Shown one piece after another: positions 1-9,812 of a DNA stretch of 64,000 bases. Below the pieces are notes generated by a model. It did no database searches. It had not been told where the DNA came from and saw nothing but the letters and a program-made list of their open reading frames with translations. Every line of letters starts with the position of its first letter. The first letter of the stretch is position 1. The translations under genes were made by a program, and so were the position numbers. This DNA is from SAR324 cluster bacterium (GTDB taxonomy: Bacteria > SAR324 > NAC60-12). The DNA is taken from NCBI GenBank assembly GCA_028281495.1, contig JANQJU010000007.1, forward strand, positions 62,001 through 126,000. The letters run 5' to 3'.

Positions 1-2374
1 TAGGTTTAAGTAAGCCTTCCAAGGCTTTTCTGACATCTTCTATAGCATCATAAATCACAGTATAGAGACGAACATCTACATCTTCTTGTCCGTTTACAAT
101 TTTGGCTTTATTATCCATATTGGTATTAAAACCGATAATGATGGCATCAGAAGCTGATGCCAGCATAACATCTGTTTCAGTAACATTTCCAACTGCAGTA
201 TGTATGAAGCGTACTGATACTTGTTCATTTCCGATCTGCGACAAAGATGATTGTAAAGCTTCAACAGACCCTTGTACATCTGCTTTGATTAATATTTTTA
301 GTTCGACATGTTCTTCTGAGCTAATTCTGTTGAAAAGATTTTCTAGATGCAGTTTTTGCTGTTGATCTGCTGCTGCATCTTTACTCCGTTGTGCACGAGA
401 TTCTGCTATTTGACGGGCCGTTTTCTCATCCGCTATCACGATAAATTGTTCGCCAATGGTAGGAACATTGTTGAATCCTAAAACTTCGGCAGGGATAGAT
501 GGTTTTGCAGATAGAATAGCTTGTCCACGGTCATTGAACATTGCTCGGACTTTACCAAATGTTTCTCCAACAACGTAATGATCACCAACAGTAAGTGTCC
601 CTTTTTGAATGAGAACAGTTCCTACCGGACCTCTGCCCTTGCTAATTTGAGATTCGATAATTACTCCACGCGCGTTTCCACTTGCTGGTGCTTTTAATTC
701 CAGAATTTCAGCTTGGAGTTGTACCATTTCCAATAGGTTTTTAATACCTTCTCCAGATTTAGCAGATACATGGGCGAAAATTGTTTCTCCACCTAAATCT
801 TCAGCGACTAAATTGTGTCCTAACAACTCTTGCTGAACCCTCATTGGATTGGAATCAGGCCTATCAATTTTGTTTACAGCAACGATAATAGGAACTTCTG
901 CAGCCTGTGCATGATGAATTGCCTCAATTGTTTGAGGTTGTACTCCATCATCTGCTGCCACTACGAGAATTACAATATCCGTAATATTAGCTCCTCTAGC
1001 CCTCATTGCAGTAAAGGCTTCGTGCCCTGGAGTGTCTAAGAAGGTGATGGCTCCAAAGTCAGTTTCTACATGATAGGCTCCAATATGCTGGGTAATGCCT
1101 CCGGCTTCTTTTTGGGTAACATGTGTGGATCGAATTTTATCTAGTAATGATGTTTTACCATGATCTACATGTCCCATTATAGTTACAATAGGACCCCGGG
1201 ACACTTCTTCAGCAATGCTTTCTTCCTCTAACACATCTTCTATATTAGAGGTATCCAGCTCTACATCGATGTTAAAGTCTGCTGCAACTAAAGCTGCATT
1301 TTCTCCAGAAATGACTTGGTTGATGCTAGCCATGGTACCCGCGGACATGAGCTTCTTGATAATTTCAGTAACTTTAATACCGATAGCCCCAGCGAGTTCT
1401 CCAACAGTGATGGATGATCCAATCTTAATACTCTTCTTCCTCGGATTGAATGTATGTTTTGTTTCTTGAACAGCAGCTACTTTACTTTTATTTTTTCGGT
1501 CTTTCTTCTTTCTTGGACGCTCCCAAACTTCAACCTCTTCTTCTTCGATTTTAACCATCGAAATTTTTTTAACAGGTTTCTTAGCACGGGAATCGGTAAA
1601 TCCTTCTTGCGAAAACCTTGCTCCTTTTTTGTCTCGCTTTCCTTCTTTTCCACCCTTGCTTCCCTTTTTGTTTTCCTGCAATTCAGGGGATTCAAAAACA
1701 GTTTTCTTATTTTTGTTTTTACCTGTTTCAGTATCTAAAGCATTGGGCAAAGATAAGTCTACATTGGGTTGTATTGCTGTCTTTTGGTCAGTGAGAGTTT
1801 TGGGTTCATCTGCAACTGTTTGTGGCTCATCGGGAGGAGTATTCTGTGTCTTTTCCGGTTCTTGTGAAGGTTGTTCAACTTCAATCGGCTTTTCATCGGT
1901 AGCTGCTAGGTTTTCAGGCGTAGATTCTTTTTCACTTTCATTTTCATTTTCTGTTGATTCAGGAATATCTGCTGATTGAAAAGTTTCTGTAGGACTCGTT
2001 TGTGGAGCTAGGTCAGGGGTAATCGTTTCTTGAAGAACCTCTTGAGGTTCTTGGGGTTCTTCAAATTCCTGATTTTTTCTTAGCTTCCGCAATCGTCGAG
2101 GTTTTTTGTCTTGGGATAATTCTGTTTCACTTGCTGGTTGAGCAGACTTTGCACGGCGTATAATTTTACCACGGCGAGGAGCAGATGCCTCAGATTTTGT
2201 CAATGAAGAGGGAGCTGAACCAGATATACTTTGCCGAATGAAGTTAGCTTCCTCTCCATTGAGTTCGCTAAAATTGCCTTCTATCGTAATTCCAAAACTG
2301 CGTATTTTTTGAATCAGTTGTTTGGACGGCATATTCAGTTCTTTAGCCAATTCAAACACCCTTAGATCAGTCAT
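1..2374 (-). CDS. infB: Translation initiation factor IF-2 (3' end beyond window)
   Basis: IF-2 is the GTPase that brings initiator tRNA to the 30S subunit in the cytoplasm. The reading frame runs from the ATG at 2374 off the left edge, about 791 codons, so roughly the last 90 residues (end of domain IV) are missing if the length is usual. An IF2_N helix begins the protein ([14 protein letters not shown]). A long Glu/Lys/Pro-rich linker follows, then a second IF2_N-like segment near residues 330-380. The GTPase domain has G1 GHVDHGKT near residue 400, DTPGHEAF (G3) and NKID (G4). A purine-rich AGAGAAGAAG lies just before the ATG. It is last in rimP-nusA-infB, 167 bp after nusA. That gap shows no clear terminator, so co-transcription is likely. 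Confidence 0.97.
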   Translation of the reverse strand, partial: MTDLRVFELAKELNMPSKQLIQKIRSFGITIEGNFSELNGEEANFIRQSISGSAPSSLTKSEASAPRRGKIIRRAKSAQPASETELSQDKKPRRLRKLRKNQEFEEPQEPQEVLQETITPDLAPQTSPTETFQSADIPESTENENESEKESTPENLAATDEKPIEVEQPSQEPEKTQNTPPDEPQTVADEPKTLTDQKTAIQPNVDLSLPNALDTETGKNKNKKTVFESPELQENKKGSKGGKEGKRDKKGARFSQEGFTDSRAKKPVKKISMVKIEEEEVEVWERPRKKKDRKNKSKVAAVQETKHTFNPRKKSIKIGSSITVGELAGAIGIKVTEIIKKLMSAGTMASINQVISGENAALVAADFNIDVELDTSNIEDVLEEESIAEEVSRGPIVTIMGHVDHGKTSLLDKIRSTHVTQKEAGGITQHIGAYHVETDFGAITFLDTPGHEAFTAMRARGANITDIVILVVAADDGVQPQTIEAIHHAQAAEVPIIVAVNKIDRPDSNPMRVQQELLGHNLVAEDLGGETIFAHVSAKSGEGIKNLLEMVQLQAEILELKAPASGNARGVIIESQISKGRGPVGTVLIQKGTLTVGDHYVVGETFGKVRAMFNDRGQAILSAKPSIPAEVLGFNNVPTIGEQFIVIADEKTARQIAESRAQRSKDAAADQQQKLHLENLFNRISSEEHVELKILIKADVQGSVEALQSSLSQIGNEQVSVRFIHTAVGNVTETDVMLASASDAIIIGFNTNMDNKAKIVNGQEDVDVRLYTVIYDAIEDVRKALEGLLKP

Positions 2375-2541
2375 AACTTCTTCTCTATATTCACTGAATT
2401 TCGACTTAATTTTCAGATTAAAAATATTTAATGAAGTAACAAATGGAAGTATAAAAACACATCCAAAAACGTTTACAAAAACAATATTATTTCAGAGCAA
2501 GGTTAGATCCTTGTGGTCTACGCTTTTTTTACGAATGGAAA

Positions 2542-3798
2542 TCATTTCCCCAGATTTTCACCTTCCGTGATCGCCTCTGTAGAGCTATCTGTATTTTGGG
2601 TTTTCTCTTCAGAATCATGAATAGGAGATTGTTCGATAGCTTCGCTACTGGTTTCATTGGGCACTGCTTCATCTGGAGCCTTTTCTTTATTGGCTTGATT
2701 GGAACTCGCGCTTTCTCCTGCCTTTTCTAGCTCCAATACTAACTGCTGTTCAATAGAGCGAGTAGAGCGTTCTTCTAATGCAGACGCATTAATTTTGTAA
2801 CCAACTAACTTGGAAGCCAATCTCACATTTTGGCCTTGTCTACCAATCGCTAGGGATAACTGATCAGATTCCACCCACACGTTGATTTCTCGTTTGTCTT
2901 CATCGATTTCCATGCGCATAATTTCTGCGGGAGCCATCGCATTTTGGACGTATGTTGGTAAATCTTCATTCCATCTTACAATATCAATTTTTTCACCTCT
3001 AAGTTCACTAACAATTGCCTGTACACGACTTCCTCGCATTCCTACACATGCGCCTACTGGATCTACATCAGGATCACTTGTGTAAACAGCTACTTTGGCC
3101 CGTTTGCCTGGCTCTCTTGCAGCATTGACCACTTCAACAACCCCATCATAAACTTCGGGCACTTCCATTTCAAACAATTTCATTAAGAACCCGGGATGAG
3201 TACGGGAAAGGGCTAATTGAGAAGGTTGTTTGGGATCATTAGTAACATCCATTAAGTAGACTCGAATGTGGTCGCCACTATCAAACCGTTCTCCAGTGAT
3301 CTGTTCTTTTTTAAAGAGGTAGCCTTCTGCTCTATTAAAGTTAATAGCAATACGTCCTCCTAGTTCTGTACGAAGGACAGAGCCAGTTAATATTTCTCCT
3401 TTGCGTTCTTTAAAAGTATTGTAAATCATCTCTCGTTCGGCATCTTTGATTTTTTTAAAAATGAGTTGCCGAACAGATTGCGCGATACGGTTGAATTCTT
3501 TGTGATCAATTTCATACTCGACTTCATCGCCTTCTTCAGCCGATTCATCCATTGTTTGAGCTTCTTCGAGCGAAATTTCATTTTCAGAATCTTGGAGATA
3601 TCTGACCACTCGTTTGTATTGAAAAAGTTCGATTTGTCCGGTTCTAGCATCCAGTTGTGCTTCAACTGTATTGTATTTGTTTAATTTTTTACGTGCTGCT
3701 GCTGTAACAGCCTCTTCCACAATCCGAATTACTTTATCCCGATCAATCCCTTTCTCCTTAGAAAGTTCGCTGATCACCTCTAGCAAATTTTCTTTCAA
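2542..3798 (-). CDS. nusA: Transcription termination/antitermination factor NusA
   Basis: NusA binds RNA polymerase and nascent RNA to control pausing, termination and antitermination. The 418-residue protein has the N-terminal RNAP-binding domain (about 1-125), an S1 domain (about 131-200, GSVLRTELGGRIAINF), and two KH domains. The second KH has the loop GRQGQNVRLASK. After about residue 350 there is a Ser/Glu/Thr-rich acidic tail instead of the AR1/AR2 repeats of E. coli NusA. The start is a TTG, not ATG, preceded by AGAGGT at a 6-7 base spacing; no in-frame ATG lies close by. It sits 24 bp downstream of rimP in the usual operon. The ylxR and ribosomal L7Ae-like genes often found between nusA and infB are absent. 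Confidence 0.96.
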   Translation of the reverse strand: MKENLLEVISELSKEKGIDRDKVIRIVEEAVTAAARKKLNKYNTVEAQLDARTGQIELFQYKRVVRYLQDSENEISLEEAQTMDESAEEGDEVEYEIDHKEFNRIAQSVRQLIFKKIKDAEREMIYNTFKERKGEILTGSVLRTELGGRIAINFNRAEGYLFKKEQITGERFDSGDHIRVYLMDVTNDPKQPSQLALSRTHPGFLMKLFEMEVPEVYDGVVEVVNAAREPGKRAKVAVYTSDPDVDPVGACVGMRGSRVQAIVSELRGEKIDIVRWNEDLPTYVQNAMAPAEIMRMEIDEDKREINVWVESDQLSLAIGRQGQNVRLASKLVGYKINASALEERSTRSIEQQLVLELEKAGESASSNQANKEKAPDEAVPNETSSEAIEQSPIHDSEEKTQNTDSSTEAITEGENLGK

Positions 3799-3822
3799 TG
3801 TTTACCTCTTTGATGTTAAGGG

Positions 3823-4287
3823 CTAAAATTCCAATTTAGGGTCCAGATTTGCCTGCGCCAATAAACTATACGGAATATCAATACTTTCCTGATTTTCTAA
3901 AACCAACAGGAAGTTTTCTGATGTAGCAGAACGCAATTCGCCTTTTAACTGCTTTTTCCCATCGACTGCTTGAAAGAGATGTACTTTTATAGTCTTTCCC
4001 AGAAATCTTTGAAAATGTTCCGGTGTGATAAGAGGGCGAAAAATGCCAGGAGATGAAACTTCGAGGGTGTATTCTTGTGGGATAGGATCTTCAAGTTCCA
4101 AAATAGGAGCAATCAAGTCATTAATTTTAATACAATCATCAATACCAACTCCCTCAGTATGATCAACGAACAATCTCAGAAACCACTGTTTGCCCTCTTT
4201 CTTATAGTCCACATACCACAATTCATAGCCTGCCTGCTCTATAGGCGATATCAACAATTCAGAGATGTGTGCAGTTAATTTTGACAT
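3823..4287 (-). CDS. rimP: Ribosome maturation factor RimP
   Basis: RimP helps assemble the 30S ribosomal subunit. The 154-residue product has the family signature YTLEVSSPGIFRPL near residues 77-90. The N-terminal alpha/beta domain contains ELWYVDYKKEGKQWFLRLFVD, and a C-terminal SH3-like part follows. The length is typical of the family. The gene begins the rimP-nusA-infB operon; its ATG at 4287 faces a divergent transporter gene, and the 163-bp gap between them must hold the operon promoter. Confidence 0.95.
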   Translation of the reverse strand: MSKLTAHISELLISPIEQAGYELWYVDYKKEGKQWFLRLFVDHTEGVGIDDCIKINDLIAPILELEDPIPQEYTLEVSSPGIFRPLITPEHFQRFLGKTIKVHLFQAVDGKKQLKGELRSATSENFLLVLENQESIDIPYSLLAQANLDPKLEF

Positions 4288-4402
4288 GGCTTCTTGAGTA
4301 AGAAGAAACAGGCCACGAATTTATTCTATTGCTATATTTTGCTAAAAGAGGCCTCCAAGAAATTAAACGGCAAGGCTAACATCTCTACCGAAATTTGTCG
4401 AA

Positions 4403-4428
4403 TGGTTTTTATAGTGATAAAAAAACCA
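4403..4428. promoter_or_regulatory. 8-bp inverted repeat in the rimP / YeeE divergent promoter region
   Basis: TGGTTTTT (4403-4410) and AAAAACCA (4421-4428) are perfect inverted arms around a 10-base A/T-rich loop. The element lies 22 bp before the YeeE/YedE gene start and inside the only intergenic space shared with the rimP operon. It could be an operator or a leader hairpin; the sequence does not decide. Confidence 0.3.
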
Positions 4429-4450
4429 AATTTTACTCTCTGATGCTCCT

Positions 4451-5524
4451 ATGTCTGTTCTTCTTCTATTGTCAGTAATCCTTGCGACCTTTATCGGTTT
4501 TGCAGTGCATCGAGCCAATGTCTGCACAGTGCGAGCCATACTAGAACTGTACACTACTAGACAGATTTTTTTGTTAGCAAGCTTCATCAAAACAGGATTG
4601 TGGGTAATCTTGATTGCTTTGCCAGTGACATGGCTGTTCCCTGCCACCCTTGTCCCAACACCAGCCTATGCTGTGACTTGGAGTAGTGTGCTCGGCGGTC
4701 TAATCTTTGGGATGGGGGCCGCCATCAACCGAGGCTGTGCTTTTTCTACGTTGGAGTATTTAGCTGATGGAAAATTGTTCATGCTAGCAACACTGTGTGG
4801 TTTTGGAATCGGAATGATAAGTATGTCTTTGTGGGGGGAGGAGTTTTTGCCTGAAACATTGTCATACTCATCATTCCTTTGGGAGTTGCCTCATGTGGTA
4901 CAAGGAGGTGTTTTCTGTATTGTAGGATTGTGGGGGGGATGGGAAATCTTTCGATTGTGGCACTCACGAGATCGAAATCGAGCATGGTGGCAATTGCTCC
5001 GTGCCGATCCTTATCGACTCTCTACCGCTGCATTGTTGATGGGACTCTGCGGCGGACTGCTTTTCACCATGCATGGATTGTGGAGCTACACGCATTTCTT
5101 GAAACTGGAAGCTGAATACATGTTAGGCATGAAAATGGATCTGCCTCGGCTTCACCTTTTTTTGTTCCTTGCACTACTCAGTGGGATGTTAATTTCGTCT
5201 TGGGATCGCCATAGCTTCGGCATTCAGTTTGGGCGGGTTTCGGATTGGATTAGTCGACTCGGCGGAGGAACGATGATGGGAATTGGTGGTAGCTTGATTC
5301 CAGGGGGCAATGATGCGCTCATTTTATATGCGATCCCTTCCTTATCACCTCATGCGTTGCCTGCTTTTGGCGGAGTGTTGCTAGGCATCGCTTTGGTGAT
5401 TGGCTTCATGCGCTTGATTCAGAAACCGGTCATGGCGATCAACTGTAGTGGGGACATTTGTGGCCTGATGTCAGACGCCAAATCGGTGGAAAGCCCCAGA
5501 AAAAATAAGGTTCAATACCGTTAA
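4451..5524 (+). CDS. YeeE/YedE family membrane transporter (sulfur compound uptake)
   Basis: A 357-residue, very hydrophobic protein with about 9-10 predicted membrane segments. It has the YeeE/YedE (TsuA-type) features: HRANVCTVRA near the N terminus, the repeated GGLIFGMGAAINRGCAFSTL with a conserved Cys, and a second half-repeat GGGTMMGIGGSLIPGGND. Members of this family take up thiosulfate or related sulfur species, with conserved cysteines lining the pore; here the substrate is inferred from the family only. No sulfur-transfer gene (TusA, rhodanese) is adjacent. The second half carries GGND where the first has RGCAF, so one pore cysteine of the usual symmetric pair may be missing. No clear ribosome-binding site precedes the ATG. 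Confidence 0.85.
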   Translation: MSVLLLLSVILATFIGFAVHRANVCTVRAILELYTTRQIFLLASFIKTGLWVILIALPVTWLFPATLVPTPAYAVTWSSVLGGLIFGMGAAINRGCAFSTLEYLADGKLFMLATLCGFGIGMISMSLWGEEFLPETLSYSSFLWELPHVVQGGVFCIVGLWGGWEIFRLWHSRDRNRAWWQLLRADPYRLSTAALLMGLCGGLLFTMHGLWSYTHFLKLEAEYMLGMKMDLPRLHLFLFLALLSGMLISSWDRHSFGIQFGRVSDWISRLGGGTMMGIGGSLIPGGNDALILYAIPSLSPHALPAFGGVLLGIALVIGFMRLIQKPVMAINCSGDICGLMSDAKSVESPRKNKVQYR

Positions 5525-5580
5525 AGCCGCTGTTTTGAATTTCTTCACATGTTGTTAGTCCCTTCAATGGAAATGCTTTT

Positions 5581-7347
5581 TCAATTTCCTCGCATTTGAT
5601 TCCAATACCGGCAATCTCCTAAACGACATCCTTCTTGAAAATCCTGCATAGCCTGATGGGTTTGTTTCAATTGATGGTATGCCAAGCCACGATTGTTATA
5701 AGCAATAGCGGATTGAGGAGCTTGTTCGATGGCATGGGTGTAGCTTTTCACGGCAAGTGCGTATTGTTTCAGGTTCCAATATACCAAACCTTGGGTTTGG
5801 TAAGCTTGGGGATTCTGAGGCTGAAGTTGGATTGATTTTTCGCAATCTTGTAGGGCATGGGAGTATTTGCCCAAATCAAGATAGACTACGGCCCGATTGC
5901 CATAAGAAGGGGCATGGGACGGATTGAGTTCGATAGCCCGACTGTAGTCTCGCAAAGCCTGTTGTAATTGTTTTTGTTGATATGCTGCTAACCCCCGGTT
6001 CATATAACCCATGGGGCTTTCTCGAATCGATAATTCTTGACTGAAATTTTGATAAGCCAAGCCGTACTGGTGACTGTGTAAATGATACAATCCAAGCTCG
6101 CTATAGGCCACCCACGATAGTGGATTATGTCGTAACAGAGTCTCATAAAGTGTCTTAGAATTGCGATAAACATGTGTTTGATTCCAGGTGAGTGTTGCAC
6201 ACAGTAGTACAATGATTCCCCCACAGCCCCATCGCATCCATCGTGTTTGCTGAGGGTCTTTCCGGGAGAGGGCATCCAGTAGCCACAATCCTCCTTGAAC
6301 CAGCACAATCCAGACCGCCAAACTAGGAAGGTGTATCCAATGGTCGGCCACATAGGAAAATCGATGCCAACTGTTGTCGAAAAACCCCATCACTGGAAAC
6401 AGCATTGCTCCATAGCCAAGTGTTGCCAAGAGTAAAGGACGCCCCCAGGTGCGGAAGTAAAAGCACAACCATCCTAAGACAATCAATCCACTAAAGAGAG
6501 GGAAATAGTGTGTCCATTGAGACGCTTCAAAAATCCAACGGGGATAGGTGAACAGTAATGGATAGGGGATCACCAATTGTTTCAGGTAGAAAAATGGAAC
6601 ATGGCTGGCTATCAGCAATTGGTCTAGCCATGAGCCTGAGAATTCATCTCCATGAGCACCAAATGCCTGGGTTTCAAACCAGACACGCAAGGTCGCAATG
6701 CCTAAAGCCAACAGGAAAAAAGGAAGGTGAGTCCAAACTTCTTTTTTTGACCAAGGGTGATGCTTCCATGTGTGCAATAAAACAAATAATACAGGAAGCA
6801 TTACCGTAGAAGTTTTGCTCAACAGTGCAGCTAAAAATAACCCCAATAGGGTTAGGTACCATTTGAGATTTCGTTCGGAAAGAAAACGAGCGAAGGCCCA
6901 CAACGCCAGTATAAAAAAGATTCCAGCAAGACCATTTTTCCTCTGAGCAATCCAAGCGACGGACTGGACATAGATTGGATGTGCGGCAAATAACAACGCG
7001 ATAAACCAGGCTCCTCGAATTGTCCATTGACGTAAGGCGATCCACAGCAGCACAGCTCCCGAGCCGTGTAGAAGAATGTTGATCCAATGACTTACAGCAA
7101 GATTGACTCCGAAGATTTGTCGTTCCAGCCAAAACGATGTTCTTGTGATAGGCAGATATGGCCAAACGCCATTGTTGTCCAAGGGGGCGAACCAGATACG
7201 AAAGATGCCGCTAGCAGTTTCTGTGGCAGGGTCCTCTAAAAAGTAAAGGCGGTCGTCCATCAAAATCCCCGCTTGGCTGGCAGGATAATAAATAACACAT
7301 GTGAGTATGAGGAGAAGGAAGCCTTGCAGATAAGTTAGGTTTTTCAT
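5581..7347 (-). CDS. TMTC-like membrane glycosyltransferase with C-terminal TPR repeats
   Basis: A 588-residue membrane protein. About the first 390 residues hold some 9-11 membrane segments, with an early acidic DD pair (GILMDDRLYF) as in GT-C glycosyltransferases. The motifs HWINILLHGSGAVLLW, AHPIYVQSVAWIAQRKNGL and SKTSTVMLP resemble eukaryotic TMTC O-mannosyltransferases and their bacterial relatives. From about residue 410 to 580 there are four to five TPR units, seen as recurring AYxNRGxxYxxLxQxxxAxxDxxxAI patterns. Such proteins probably transfer sugar from a lipid-linked donor across the cytoplasmic membrane to proteins; the donor and target are not evident here. It is transcribed alone, convergent with the YeeE gene and divergent from the YbaK gene. 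Confidence 0.8.
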   Translation of the reverse strand: MKNLTYLQGFLLLILTCVIYYPASQAGILMDDRLYFLEDPATETASGIFRIWFAPLDNNGVWPYLPITRTSFWLERQIFGVNLAVSHWINILLHGSGAVLLWIALRQWTIRGAWFIALLFAAHPIYVQSVAWIAQRKNGLAGIFFILALWAFARFLSERNLKWYLTLLGLFLAALLSKTSTVMLPVLFVLLHTWKHHPWSKKEVWTHLPFFLLALGIATLRVWFETQAFGAHGDEFSGSWLDQLLIASHVPFFYLKQLVIPYPLLFTYPRWIFEASQWTHYFPLFSGLIVLGWLCFYFRTWGRPLLLATLGYGAMLFPVMGFFDNSWHRFSYVADHWIHLPSLAVWIVLVQGGLWLLDALSRKDPQQTRWMRWGCGGIIVLLCATLTWNQTHVYRNSKTLYETLLRHNPLSWVAYSELGLYHLHSHQYGLAYQNFSQELSIRESPMGYMNRGLAAYQQKQLQQALRDYSRAIELNPSHAPSYGNRAVVYLDLGKYSHALQDCEKSIQLQPQNPQAYQTQGLVYWNLKQYALAVKSYTHAIEQAPQSAIAYNNRGLAYHQLKQTHQAMQDFQEGCRLGDCRYWNQMRGN

Positions 7348-7415
7348 AATTCTTAAAGTTTTGATTTGGCAATGAAGTCAGATCAGGTTTGAAAAAATGA
7401 TGCAAAGGAGACTCT

Positions 7416-7904
7416 ATGGCTACCTTGGAAGAACAAGTTTTGGAAGTTTTAGCACGACTCGATCTGCCCTATGAACAAATTGATATCGATCCCAGTTTGG
7501 CAGATACCGCTGTGTTTTGTGAACGTTTCGGATTCCCTTTAGAAAATTCATACAACACGATCATTGTAGCCTCCAAAAAAGAACCCAAACAGTATGTCGC
7601 GTGCATCGTGCCTGCTCACACCAGGCTGGATGTAAACAAACGAGTGAAAAAATTGATGGGAGTTTCAAAGGCCTCCTTTGCCTCTGCCGATGAAATGAAG
7701 ATGCTAACAGGTATGGAAGTTGGAGGGGTGACGCCTTTTGCATTGCCGGAAGGACTCCCCATCTATGTGGATGCCCGCATGAGTGCCTTAGATTGGGTGA
7801 TTTTGGGAGGTGGAGGGCGATCCATGAAAATTAAGATCACCCCGCAAGTTTTTGAAAAACTGGGTGCGGAAGTCGTGACGGATCTAGGTCTCGCACGTGT
7901 TTGA
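7416..7904 (+). CDS. YbaK/EbsC-type aminoacyl-tRNA deacylase-like protein
   Basis: A 162-residue protein of the YbaK/ProX/prolyl-tRNA editing (INS-like) family, which hydrolyses misacylated tRNA in trans. The fold is suggested by the spaced motifs NTIIVASKK, DVNKRVKKLMGVSKASFAS, GMEVGGVTPFALP and ALDWVILGGGGRSMKIKI; the GG-V-PF-LP segment is the family hallmark. The ATG at 7416 is preceded by AAAGGAGA at good spacing. Which tRNA is edited cannot be read from the sequence. The last 21 bases overlap the 3' end of the convergent ribokinase gene. Confidence 0.85.
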   Translation: MATLEEQVLEVLARLDLPYEQIDIDPSLADTAVFCERFGFPLENSYNTIIVASKKEPKQYVACIVPAHTRLDVNKRVKKLMGVSKASFASADEMKMLTGMEVGGVTPFALPEGLPIYVDARMSALDWVILGGGGRSMKIKITPQVFEKLGAEVVTDLGLARV

Positions 7905-8810
7905 CAAGAACTGCTCCAATTCTTCTCGACTGGGCATGGACGATTGTGCCCCTAGCTTGGTGGCCGTCAATGCTCCAGCAGCATTCCCCAAACGGACCGC
8001 TTCCAACAAGGTTTTTCCTTCTGTGAATGCGACTGCAAAGCTGCCAATGAAGGAATCTCCCGCTGCTGTCGTATCTACAGGCTGAATCGAGAAAGGTGGA
8101 ACGACAGTTTTGTGGTCTCCTTCGATCAAAACTGAACCATGACTCCCCAATGTGAGGATGATGGTAGAAACCCCCAAATCGCTTAAGTGTGAGCCTGGAG
8201 TAGCTGACTCCAAATCAATCGGCTGACCGCATAAGATTTCTGCTTCGGTTTCATTGAGTACAAGGATATCGACCAAGCTCAATAATTCTGAAGACAAGGG
8301 CTGAGCTGGAGCGGGATTGAGTAATATTTTCACCCCTTGGGATTTGGCAACCTGTGCGGCAGTGAGTACCGATTCCACAGGAATTTCTAATTGGAGCAAT
8401 AAGAGATCGGCTGAGGCAAATACCGATTCTGCTGCTTTAACATCCGCTATGGTGACTAACGCATTTGCACCAGAAGCCACTACAATGCTATTCTGGCCGC
8501 TATGTTCCACCACGATGACAGCCACCCCAGTCGCGTTTTGCTCTCCTACGGTCACATGAGTGGTGTCGATAGCGGCAGATTGCAAACTATGAATTAATTG
8601 TTCACCAAACGTATCTTCTCCGACACGACCCACCATTGCGACATCTGCACCGAGTCGAGCTGCCCCATAAGCTTGATTGGCTCCTTTGCCTCCTGGAATA
8701 GCTTTGAGATCTTCTCCACCCAACACCGTTTCCCCCGGCTTAGGGATATGGGGGGCACGTACCACCAAATCCATATTCAAGCTTCCGACGACCACAATTC
8801 GAGATTTCAT
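7884..8810 (-). CDS. rbsK: Ribokinase (PfkB family)
   Basis: Ribokinase phosphorylates D-ribose to ribose 5-phosphate in the cytoplasm. The protein of about 308 residues opens with the first PfkB signature and ribose-binding NMDL (VVVGSLNMDLVVR), then GGKGANQAYGAARLGA. The C-terminal signature DTTAAGDSFIGSFAVA holds the catalytic Asp. The start is the ATG at 8810 (MKSRIVVVG), preceded by GGGAGGCG; a start 15 bases further up is less likely. It follows the nucleoside hydrolase gene by 11 bp on the same strand. This suggests one transcript that releases ribose from nucleosides and phosphorylates it. Confidence 0.92.
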   Translation of the reverse strand: MKSRIVVVGSLNMDLVVRAPHIPKPGETVLGGEDLKAIPGGKGANQAYGAARLGADVAMVGRVGEDTFGEQLIHSLQSAAIDTTHVTVGEQNATGVAVIVVEHSGQNSIVVASGANALVTIADVKAAESVFASADLLLLQLEIPVESVLTAAQVAKSQGVKILLNPAPAQPLSSELLSLVDILVLNETEAEILCGQPIDLESATPGSHLSDLGVSTIILTLGSHGSVLIEGDHKTVVPPFSIQPVDTTAAGDSFIGSFAVAFTEGKTLLEAVRLGNAAGALTATKLGAQSSMPSREELEQFLSNTCET

Positions 8811-8821
8811 AAACGCCTCCC

Positions 8822-9745
8822 TCATTTCACTGCATCGTAGAGCATTTCCATGAACCTTTCTCTAGAGGCTTCGAGAACTACTTCCACATTAGCAGTTTTG
8901 CCTGTAGCACTCAGGTGGTCCACGACCGTTTGTCCTCGGCAGAGTTCGCTATGGATTTCGACGTCTACATAGAGCTTCTTGGAAACTGTGATCACACTTC
9001 GGTCTAAAGCGACTGCCATGGCAATAGGATCGGGAAGGTCGAATCCATCCAGTTTAGTTCGCTCCAAGGCGAATTCCATGACGGTTTTCTGAATGTCCAT
9101 ACAAAATTTTCCCAAATCACTCACTTGACTCAATTGGGCTGCATCTGCCTGATTAAGCGTCGCATAAGTACGGGAGATGTCCCAACCGACCATTGTAATG
9201 GGGATACCGGATTCGAATACGATTTTGGCTGCTTCAGGATCCACCCAAATATTGAATTCTGCTGCTGGGGTGATGTTGCCATAACCCTGCCCAATCCCAC
9301 CCATCACGATACATTCGGTGACTTTGGAAGCTAAAGACGGATCTTGTAATAAAGCCAAGGCTACATTGGTCAGCGGTGCCAAGGTCACCAAGGTGATGTT
9401 TCCCGCAAATTTATTAATGGTATCAATCAACACGGGCACAGCGTGACCTTCTGCTGGGGTCCGGCCAGAAAGTGGCAAACCAATATCCCCCATTCCATCA
9501 ACGCCGTGGACGTGTTGGGCCATTTGTAACGGGCGTAACATTGGTTGAGCCAATCCACGATAGACCGGAATGGACTCCCCACACAATTCGACCGTGTACA
9601 GGGCGTTTTGTAATCCCTGTTCTATTCCTACATTGCCTCCGACCAAAGTGATTGCTTCGATTTGGACGTCTGGATGTTTCATCGCCATGACCAAGGCGAC
9701 GGCATCGTCGGAAGCGGTATCGGTATCGATAATAAAATGTCGCAT
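8822..9745 (-). CDS. Inosine-uridine-preferring nucleoside hydrolase family protein
   Basis: Nucleoside hydrolases split ribonucleosides into base and ribose. The N-terminal Ca-binding motif is DTDTASDD, which keeps the essential aspartates of DTDPGxDD but has Thr-Ala-Ser in place of Pro-Gly-x. Further family segments are GNVGIEQGLQNALYTVEL, LVTLAPLTNVALALL, ECIVMGG and AEFNIWVDPEAAKIV, and a C-terminal DLPDPIAMAVAL. The start chosen is the ATG at 9745 (MRHFIIDTDT; 307 residues), with AAAGGAACG before it; the longer open frame upstream is not needed. It lies 67 bp after a LysR gene and 11 bp before rbsK, all on one strand. Confidence 0.93.
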   Translation of the reverse strand: MRHFIIDTDTASDDAVALVMAMKHPDVQIEAITLVGGNVGIEQGLQNALYTVELCGESIPVYRGLAQPMLRPLQMAQHVHGVDGMGDIGLPLSGRTPAEGHAVPVLIDTINKFAGNITLVTLAPLTNVALALLQDPSLASKVTECIVMGGIGQGYGNITPAAEFNIWVDPEAAKIVFESGIPITMVGWDISRTYATLNQADAAQLSQVSDLGKFCMDIQKTVMEFALERTKLDGFDLPDPIAMAVALDRSVITVSKKLYVDVEIHSELCRGQTVVDHLSATGKTANVEVVLEASRERFMEMLYDAVK

Positions 9746-9812
9746 ACGTTCCTTTCTAAATTCTAGGTTGGATCGATAGTGAAAAGAAACCTTCCACGCT
9801 AGCTTTCTTCCT

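Noticed and set aside
2445..2535. Possible terminator between nusA and infB
   Set aside because: Only a 5-bp stem (CAAGG/CCTTG) without a proper T-tract on the coding strand.
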